Source: Bifidobacteriaceae bacterium
Lineage (GTDB): Bacteria > Actinomycetota > Actinomycetes > Actinomycetales > WQXJ01
DNA length: 10,373 nt
NCBI GenBank assembly: GCA_031261885.1
Contig: JAISIU010000009.1
Location: 1-10,373, forward strand
Reading direction: 5' to 3'
Positions 5,325-10,373 of the stretch are shown here, one piece after another. The notes beneath the pieces are model-generated. The model saw nothing but the letters and a program-made list of their open reading frames with translations. It searched no databases and had not been told where the DNA came from. Positions within the stretch are counted from its first letter, which is position 1, and each line of letters opens with the position of its first letter. The position numbers and the translations under genes are program-made.

Positions 5325-6371
5325 ATGACGGAATTGATGCCGTCACCAGCCCCCCTGCGCAGCAGGTACACCACGGTAGAGGACCTGGCCCAAACGGCGG
5401 GCGGTGACAGTCCAAGCCTGAGCCTCAGCGACCTCGAGGCGAGCACCGGCCTCGACGCCCGGCGCATCCAAACGCTCTGTCACGCCATCGGCCTTCCGCC
5501 CGTCACCGACCCCGACGCCATCACCTTCACGGCCCGCGACGCGCAGGAGCTGTCCCACGCCGCCGCCGCCGTCGACTCCGGCGTCATCGACGCCCAAACC
5601 CAGCTCAACCTGTTCCAAGCGGCCGCGGCCACCGCGGAACGCCTCGCCTGGTCCCAGATCGAAACCATCATGGAGTTCGCGGCCCGGACCGGCGCGCCGG
5701 ACGGGGCCCCGGCCCAGCTCGCGGCCATCGACCGCGTCGCCGGCCTCGCGGACCAGCTCGAAGCCCAAATGACCTACGTCTGGCGCCACCAACTGGCGCG
5801 GGCCGTCCGCCGCATCGGCGGCCGCGCCGTCGCCGCCCAGGAGACCCCGGCCGGGTCCGCCCAGGACACCGCGCGGGCCGTCGGCTTCGCCGACCTCGTC
5901 GACTACACGGCCGTCACGGGCGCCTTCGGGCGCGCGGAGCTCGACGCGCTGGTCCAGGAGTTCACGGCCGTCACCCGCGACATCGTCGCCCAGGGCGGCG
6001 GCCGCATCGTGAAGACGCTCGGCGACGCCGTCATGTTCGTCACCGAGGACGCCGCGCACGGCGCGAACATCGCGCTCGGCCTCGCGGAAGCCCTCGGTGC
6101 CACCGGCCACACCCCGCCCGCGCGCGTCGCGCTGGCCTTCGGCCCGGTGCTCGGCCGCTACGGGGACGTCTTCGGCACCACCGTCAACCGCGCCTCCCGG
6201 CTCGCGGACATCGCGGAACCGACCCAGGTGCTCATCGACGAGCCCACCGCCCGGCAGCTCCAGGGCACGAACACCGTGGCCGTCACGCCCCGGCCCGCGG
6301 TCGAGCTGGCCGGTCTCGGCCCGGTCCGGCCCTACCGCCTGGACCGCGCCGCCCAACGCGTCGCCGCCTGA
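5325..6371 (+). CDS. Class III adenylate cyclase with N-terminal regulatory domain (Rv1264-like)
   Basis: It converts ATP to cAMP and pyrophosphate. No signal peptide or membrane segment is seen, so it acts in the cytoplasm. The 348 residues split into a helical N-terminal part (about 15-170, including LEASTGLDARRIQTLCHAIG, like the adenylate cyclase regulatory domain) and a C-terminal cyclase domain (about 185-330). All catalytic positions are visible: metal-binding aspartates D190 (FADLVDYT) and D234 (KTLGD), adenine-selecting K230 and D281 (GDVFG), and the transition-state pair N288 and R292 (VNRASR). It should be active as a homodimer with ATP, not GTP, as substrate. The N-terminal half resembles the autoinhibitory module of mycobacterial Rv1264, which senses pH. 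That this protein senses pH is inference. ATG 5325 is chosen from the leaderless promoter. It is transcribed alone and converges on the GH13 gene. Confidence 0.92.
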   Translation: MTELMPSPAPLRSRYTTVEDLAQTAGGDSPSLSLSDLEASTGLDARRIQTLCHAIGLPPVTDPDAITFTARDAQELSHAAAAVDSGVIDAQTQLNLFQAAAATAERLAWSQIETIMEFAARTGAPDGAPAQLAAIDRVAGLADQLEAQMTYVWRHQLARAVRRIGGRAVAAQETPAGSAQDTARAVGFADLVDYTAVTGAFGRAELDALVQEFTAVTRDIVAQGGGRIVKTLGDAVMFVTEDAAHGANIALGLAEALGATGHTPPARVALAFGPVLGRYGDVFGTTVNRASRLADIAEPTQVLIDEPTARQLQGTNTVAVTPRPAVELAGLGPVRPYRLDRAAQRVAA

Positions 6372-6420
6372 ACCGGCCGCCCAAGGGCCCGCCCCTCACC
6401 CGAGACGACACCCCTCCCCC

Positions 6421-6452
6421 GGGCCGCGCCGACATCGTCGCCACCGCGGCCC
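6421..6452. terminator. Inverted repeat between convergent cyclase and GH13 genes, possible bidirectional terminator
   Basis: GGGCCGCG (6421-6428) and CGCGGCCC (6445-6452) are perfectly complementary with a 16-base spacer. It sits in the 91-base gap between two convergent stop codons, 50 bases after the cyclase stop and 11 bases past the GH13 stop. There is no T-run on either side, so it would be an atypical GC-only terminator or an mRNA-end stabiliser. Confidence 0.45.
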
Positions 6453-6462
6453 ACGGTCCTGC

Positions 6463-7782
6463 TCAGTCGAGCCCGGACCACTCCCATTCCCACAGCTTGT
6501 CGCCGTGCCGCCAGTCGCGGATCAACGCCCGCGGCCGCCCGGCCACGTCGACCTCGACCTCCAGCGCGCCACCGCCGGCCGCGCCACCGCCCGCCGCCAC
6601 CCGATAGGCGTAATGGCTCGTCGTGAGCGCCTGGGTGGTGCTCTGGGCCCGCCGCAGCCACGGGTTGGCCCGTCGGAGCTCCAGCAGCTCGCGGTAGAGG
6701 TCGTACATCCACCAACCGAACGGCGCGAGCCCGCTCGGATCCGGCGGGAACTCGGGACGGACGGCGTCGTCCCCGCCCACACGCTCCTCCTTGACCCCCG
6801 TGAACGCCTGCTCGTCGCCCGAATAGACGCACGGGATGCCGCCCACGGTCATGAGGATCACGGCCGCGAGCGCCGCCTTGCCGGGCCCCACCTGGCTCGC
6901 GATGCGTGTCACGTCATGGTTCGAGACGAACGTGACGGGCGCGAAATCCTCAAGGAACCGGTTGTGCCGCTTCAGCGACCAGTCCAGCTCGAAAAAGTTC
7001 GGGTCCAGGAGCGAGGACCAAATCGCCTTCCACAACTCGTACTGCGTCAGCGAGTCGTAGCCGGCCGCCTTCACCTCGCTCGCGTAGTTCCCGTGAATCA
7101 CCTCGGCGAAAAACCAGGCGCCGGGATGGGCCGCGCGCACACCCGGCAACACGCGCCGCCAGAACTTCGGACCCGTGGCGTAAGCCGCGTCGAGCCTGAA
7201 CCCGTCGAGCCCACGGCTCAACCAGTAATCCATGACCTCGGTGACGAAATCCGCCGTCTCCCCGGAAGCGTGGTCGAAGCAGACCAGCTCGCCGTGGCCC
7301 TCGAACGGATGGGGCCGGGGGCCGCCCGGGGCGCGCCACGCCACCTGGAACATCCCGGCGCCCGGAGAGTCGGGTCCACCGGCGAGCGCCGCCCGCAGCG
7401 CCGGGTGGTCGGCGGAGACATGGTTGAACACGCCGTCGCCGTAGAGCGCCAATCCGCGCGCGTGAGCGGCACGGACCAGATCCAGGAAGTCGTCCTCGTC
7501 GCCGAGCCGAGGGTCGATGCGAAAGTAGTCGAGCGTGTCATAGCCGTGCGTCTTCGACAGGAGGACCGGGCCGAGGACGATGCCGTCGACACCGAGGTTC
7601 GCGGCGTAGTCGAGCCACGCCGCGACACGGCGCAACCGGTGGGCCGGCGCGGAGGCGAACGAGTCAGGATCCGGCCGGCGAATCGGTGCGCCCGTGAAAC
7701 CGAGGGGGTACACGTACCACAGGGCGGCGGGAGGCGGGGTGGTCACAAAAGCCAAGTTTTCCACATTACGAGCCGCCCGCAT
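6463..7782 (-). CDS. Cytoplasmic GH13 alpha-amylase-family glycoside hydrolase
   Basis: It cleaves or rearranges alpha-glucosidic bonds, most likely in maltodextrin- or glycogen-type substrates. The family residues are all visible, numbered from ATG 7782: region I GDGVFNH, nucleophile D198 in GFRLDAAY, acid/base E227 in FFAEVIHG, and transition-state D290 in FVSNHDVTR. The barrel starts almost at the N-terminus (ALWYVYPLGF), and a short C-terminal beta domain ends the protein at about 439 residues. There is no N-terminal CBM34-like domain, unlike cyclomaltodextrinases and neopullulanases, and no signal peptide. The first 9-12 residues look non-homologous. TTG 7755 (after a -10 at 7763-7768) or GTG 7746 may be the real start; ATG 7782 has no clear ribosome-binding site. 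Exact specificity (alpha-amylase, alpha-glucosidase or transferase) cannot be read from the sequence. Confidence 0.9.
   Translation of the reverse strand: MRAARNVENLAFVTTPPPAALWYVYPLGFTGAPIRRPDPDSFASAPAHRLRRVAAWLDYAANLGVDGIVLGPVLLSKTHGYDTLDYFRIDPRLGDEDDFLDLVRAAHARGLALYGDGVFNHVSADHPALRAALAGGPDSPGAGMFQVAWRAPGGPRPHPFEGHGELVCFDHASGETADFVTEVMDYWLSRGLDGFRLDAAYATGPKFWRRVLPGVRAAHPGAWFFAEVIHGNYASEVKAAGYDSLTQYELWKAIWSSLLDPNFFELDWSLKRHNRFLEDFAPVTFVSNHDVTRIASQVGPGKAALAAVILMTVGGIPCVYSGDEQAFTGVKEERVGGDDAVRPEFPPDPSGLAPFGWWMYDLYRELLELRRANPWLRRAQSTTQALTTSHYAYRVAAGGGAAGGGALEVEVDVAGRPRALIRDWRHGDKLWEWEWSGLD
7756..7768 (-). promoter_or_regulatory. Candidate leaderless promoter inside the 5' end of the GH13 frame
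   Basis: On the minus strand TAATGT (7763-7768) fits TANNNT and is followed by 7 bases and an in-frame TTG (7755-7753). The geometry equals that of the birA and cyclase promoters. If used, the protein begins 9 codons after the first ATG. TTG is less usual as a leaderless start, so the call is tentative. Confidence 0.35.
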
Positions 7783-7859
7783 GTCACGCCACGGCCCCGG
7801 TTAGACCCATGTGCCCGGCAACGGCTGGGCCATCACCAACGACCGGGAAGGAGACGGGC

Positions 7860-8585
7860 ATGGCCAGGCGCACCCAGCCCACGATCCAAGCCACCGTCCG
7901 CGCCGACGGCACGGGACTCGTCTCTATCGACGGCGACGCGGTGGCCGTGAAAGCCGCCGACATGGCCCAGGCCGGCCGCCGCGCCGTCGCCCTCGCGGCC
8001 GACCGCGCCGCCGCCGCCGGCCATCCCCTCCCGTTGACGGCACACAGCCCCGAGGGGACCAGACACCTCACGGTGCACCCGGACGGCCACCTCACCGAAG
8101 GCGGGCCGCCGCGCCGAAAACGCCCGATGGCGGTGCTCGCCGCCGTGGTCGCCGCCGGTTTGGTCCTCGGCGGGGCGGGCGCCCTCGCGGCCTTCCGCGA
8201 CCGGCCCACCGGCGACTCCGTCGGGCCGGGAACCGGCACGGCCGCCACCCAGCGCGCGCCCACCCCGCCTCCGCCATCGGCGGGCGGCGAAACGAACGCC
8301 CCAACCGCTGCCGTCCCCGTCCCGGCCACCACCGCCGAACCCGACGCTCCGGACGCAGGCGACCCCCCGACATCGGCCATCCCTCCCGCCCGAGAAGAGG
8401 CGGCCGCCGAACCGCCCGCACCGGCGACGGTGACGCCCACCGCCACGGCGACCGCGCGACCCGGCCGCCGGGCCACGGCCAAACCGGTCCGCCCCAGCAG
8501 CGCGCCACGGCCACCGGCCGCGCCCACACCCACCCGCCGGCCAGGAGGCCAAGCGCCCCCACCGAGCGGCTTCTACTGGAACTGA
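7860..8585 (+). CDS. Single-pass membrane protein with Pro/Ala-rich outer tail, function unknown
   Basis: I do not recognise a named family. ATG 7860 is chosen over the ATG 51 bases upstream because AAGGAG (7848-7853) precedes it by 6 bases. The 241-residue product has three parts. The first is a small N-terminal domain (about 1-85) with alternating hydrophobic strands and an Ala/Arg-rich helix. The second is one transmembrane helix (90-112, MAVLAAVVAAGLVLGGAG) preceded by the positive stretch RRKR. The third is a 129-residue low-complexity tail rich in Pro, Ala, Thr and Arg, ending GFYWN. By the positive-inside rule the N-domain is cytoplasmic and the tail crosses the cell wall. Without a typical cleavage site the helix should be an anchor. 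The next gene starts 38 bases after its stop, so the two are probably co-transcribed, and this protein may sense, export or anchor its partner; that role is inference. Confidence 0.75.
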   Translation: MARRTQPTIQATVRADGTGLVSIDGDAVAVKAADMAQAGRRAVALAADRAAAAGHPLPLTAHSPEGTRHLTVHPDGHLTEGGPPRRKRPMAVLAAVVAAGLVLGGAGALAAFRDRPTGDSVGPGTGTAATQRAPTPPPPSAGGETNAPTAAVPVPATTAEPDAPDAGDPPTSAIPPAREEAAAEPPAPATVTPTATATARPGRRATAKPVRPSSAPRPPAAPTPTRRPGGQAPPPSGFYWN

Positions 8586-8622
8586 CCGCCACCACTCCTA
8601 CCGAAATCCGAGGAACACCGCC

Positions 8623-10305
8623 ATGACGCACCCGACCACACCACCGGCTCCGGCCACGCACCGCCGGCCCACCCGGCTCCGCCGCGCCATCCTCGCGGCC
8701 GCCGGCGCCCTCGCCGTCGCCGCGGCCGGCCTCACGGCCACGCCCAGCGCCCACGCGGCGCACAACGAACGCCACGATCACGTCTTCGAATACCACGACG
8801 GGGCCACACGCTTCAATTCGCAGGTGTACACGCCCCACGGGTTCTTCCGCACGGAAGGCGCCTACGCCGTGTACGAAGTTCACGCGGGCGAGACCATCGA
8901 GGTGATCCATCGCATCGAACACCACGATGCCGCGACACACCTCGACGAGCTGACCTGGGAGGCGGCGCCCGTCATCCATGTGGTCGGCAGCGCCCGCCTC
9001 GCCGGCGCCGGTTATTTCACCTTCACACACACCTTCGGGGCCTCCGAAATCGGCTACCACCGGTTCCTCATTCCGAAGCTGGACGGTCGGCGCGTGGCGT
9101 CGGGCATCCTGTTCCGCGTCAGCGCCGTGCAGGAAGCGCCCAAGATCACCTCGCCCCTACCGGCCCACGCCACGGTCGTGGCCGGCCAGCCGTTCGAGGA
9201 ACAATTCCGCTACGAGGCCGAACCGGCGCCCGGGCAGAAAGCCACCGTCACGTGGGACGGACCCACGGACCTCGGACTGACCTACAACGGCACCACCGTG
9301 AGCGGCACACCCACCAAAGCCGGCACCTACCGGCTCGCGGCCACGGCCGCCGTCGCCGGGCTCGGCCAGGCGCGCACTCAGATGACGCTCGACGTCCTCC
9401 CGGCCGAACCGGCCGGGTTGACGCTCGGGACCACCGTCGCGACCAGCCGGCCCGGCGGCGTCGTCGGACTGCTGCCCGAAGCGAAAGACCGCCACGGCAA
9501 CGTCATCGCCGACCCGGAACTGACACTGCGGTCCTCCGACCCCGCCGACGTCATCTCCGGACGCCTGCTGTACCTGTCGGCGACCCCCGGCGAACACCGG
9601 ATCACGGCCAAGACCACGAACCGGTTCGAGGCGGAGGCCCTCGTCACGAGCGTCGCACCACCCGTCGTCGCAGGGCCGCCCGGGCCCGCCGGTCCAGCCG
9701 GCGCACCGGGCCAACCCGGCACGCAAGGCCAACCCGGCGCCCCCGGCCGCCCAGGCCAGGCCGGTCCGGCCACGCTGACGCTGGCCGGCGCGCCGCAAGG
9801 CCCCGGCAGCACGTTCTCCGGCCAACCGCTGCGCGCCGTCGTCGTGGGCCCGGCCCAGGCCTACACCGCCTTCCAATGGTTCCGCGGCGGCGCCGCGATC
9901 CCGGGAGCGGTCCATGACACGTACCGGCCCAGTGCCCGCGAGGACGCCGGCCGCCACATCTCCGTGCGGGCCACGCTCACGGGCCTCGACGGGACCGTCC
10001 AGACCGTGTCCGCCGCCGCGAGCCTGCCGAAGAATCACGCCAGGATCGCCGTCAAGCCGCGCGTGGCCGGGTCGAAGGCCGTGCTCAAGGCCCGCATCAA
10101 GGTGCCCGGCCTGGCCGCGCCCCGCGGCCGCGTCACGTTCCACGTGGGCGGCGTGCGCCACACGGTGACGCTCGGCGCCGCGCACCGCGGCGTGGCCGTC
10201 CACAAGGTCAAGGGCCTGCGCGGCGGCAAGACCCGGGTCACGGTCAAGTACTCCGGCGACCAGGCCACGCTCGGCGCGACGCACAAGGGCGCGTTCTACC
10301 GGTAG
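8623..10305 (+). CDS. Secreted Ig-like protein with collagen-like Gly-X-Y tract
   Basis: This is a probable surface or extracellular structural/adhesive protein; no enzymatic motif is seen. GAGGAA (8610-8615) lies 7 bases before ATG 8623. The 560 residues begin with a signal peptide (RRPTRLRR, hydrophobic stretch, cleavage near AHA at 43-45). Next is an unrecognised His-rich domain of about 125 residues, whose HDHVFEYHDG, EHHDA and HVV segments could bind metal. Then come a putative-Ig (He_PIG-like) domain (about 172-262, VSGTPTKAGTYRL) and another Ig-like domain (about 265-345). Eleven Gly-X-Y triplets follow (351-383). The last two domains are an Ig-like domain (about 384-467, FQWFRGGAAIPGA) related to the end of the GH3 protein, and a basic Big_3-type Ig domain (about 468-560, VTVKYSGD). 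No LPXTG motif is present. It is the second gene of a two-gene unit. Architecture is clear; function is inferred. Confidence 0.8.
   Translation: MTHPTTPPAPATHRRPTRLRRAILAAAGALAVAAAGLTATPSAHAAHNERHDHVFEYHDGATRFNSQVYTPHGFFRTEGAYAVYEVHAGETIEVIHRIEHHDAATHLDELTWEAAPVIHVVGSARLAGAGYFTFTHTFGASEIGYHRFLIPKLDGRRVASGILFRVSAVQEAPKITSPLPAHATVVAGQPFEEQFRYEAEPAPGQKATVTWDGPTDLGLTYNGTTVSGTPTKAGTYRLAATAAVAGLGQARTQMTLDVLPAEPAGLTLGTTVATSRPGGVVGLLPEAKDRHGNVIADPELTLRSSDPADVISGRLLYLSATPGEHRITAKTTNRFEAEALVTSVAPPVVAGPPGPAGPAGAPGQPGTQGQPGAPGRPGQAGPATLTLAGAPQGPGSTFSGQPLRAVVVGPAQAYTAFQWFRGGAAIPGAVHDTYRPSAREDAGRHISVRATLTGLDGTVQTVSAAASLPKNHARIAVKPRVAGSKAVLKARIKVPGLAAPRGRVTFHVGGVRHTVTLGAAHRGVAVHKVKGLRGGKTRVTVKYSGDQATLGATHKGAFYR
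9673..9771 (+). repeat. Collagen-like (Gly-X-Y)11 coding repeat
   Basis: Residues 351-383 of the secreted protein are eleven unbroken Gly-X-Y triplets, rich in Pro at X and Y (GPP, GPA, GAP, GQP, GRP and so on). Bacterial collagen-like tracts of this kind can form triple helices, though eleven triplets is short, so trimer formation would need help from neighbouring domains. The DNA is a 9-base-periodic GC repeat prone to length change. Confidence 0.9.
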
Positions 10306-10313
10306 CGCGCCGC

Positions 10314-10339
10314 GGCCGCGGGCTTGAGCCCACGCGGCC
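10314..10339 (+). terminator. GC hairpin after the collagen-like gene, possible terminator
   Basis: GGCCGCGGGC (10314-10323) pairs with GCCC (10328-10331) and GCGGCC (10334-10339) around the loop TTGA, with a 2-base AC bulge. It starts 8 bases after the TAG stop. No T-run follows. The 11-mer ACGCGGCCGGG in its 3' arm recurs at 10362-10372, so a second copy of the structure may continue past the window edge. Confidence 0.45.
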
Positions 10340-10373
10340 GGGGACGCCGAACACCGCCACAACGCGGCCGGGT

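Noticed and set aside
6097..7950. 617-residue plus-strand frame over the GH13 gene
   Set aside because: It overlaps two well-supported genes, is Arg/Pro-rich and shows no motif, whereas the minus strand encodes the full GH13 catalytic set.
7811..8626. Alternative +2 frame of 271 codons and antisense frames over the membrane protein gene
   Set aside because: The chosen frame has a strong AAGGAG site, a clean transmembrane helix and suitable spacing to the next gene. The others are Arg-rich shadows.

Overview
The window is a GC-rich stretch of actinobacterial chromosome. The evidence is strong G/C bias at third codon positions, no TTA codon that I could find in any gene, promoters of the TANNNT type sitting 7 bases before start codons (leaderless transcription), a mycobacterial-type adenylate cyclase, and secreted proteins built from Ig-like and FIVAR modules. 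I cannot name the genus. Bifidobacteriales/Actinomycetales-like lineages fit the secreted enzyme architecture best, but this is an inference.

Layout, left to right. (1) 1-629, minus strand: the N-terminal two thirds of a biotin-protein ligase (birA), cut by the window edge. (2) 630-847: a divergent regulatory region with a leaderless birA promoter, two short palindromes, and a structured leader of two hairpins before the next gene. (3) 848-4777, plus: a large secreted multidomain family GH3 glycoside hydrolase, followed by a good intrinsic terminator. (4) 4880-5311: a non-coding block with a minus-strand tRNA of unusual form (anticodon UAA but a short class I variable loop), an inverted copy of that tRNA's 3' portion just downstream of it, and several inverted repeats, some AT-rich. 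(5) 5325-6371, plus: a leaderless class III adenylate cyclase with an N-terminal regulatory domain. (6) 6463-7782, minus: a cytoplasmic GH13 alpha-amylase-family enzyme, convergent with the cyclase. (7) 7860-8585 and 8623-10305, plus: a probable two-gene operon of a single-pass membrane protein with a Pro/Ala-rich outer tail and a secreted protein with Ig-like domains and a collagen-like Gly-X-Y tract.

How the genes relate: the GH3 enzyme would release sugars from plant or other beta-linked glycans outside the cell, and the GH13 enzyme would act on alpha-glucans inside it. The cyclase would make cAMP. Nothing in the sequence directly links these genes into one pathway. The GH3 enzyme and the collagen-like protein share a related C-terminal Ig-like domain, which suggests a common way of being displayed at, or held to, the cell surface. 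No sortase motif is seen in either.

The observations most worth a second look are the non-canonical tRNA with its complementary trailer, the hairpin-rich leader of the GH3 gene, and the operon encoding the collagen-like protein.
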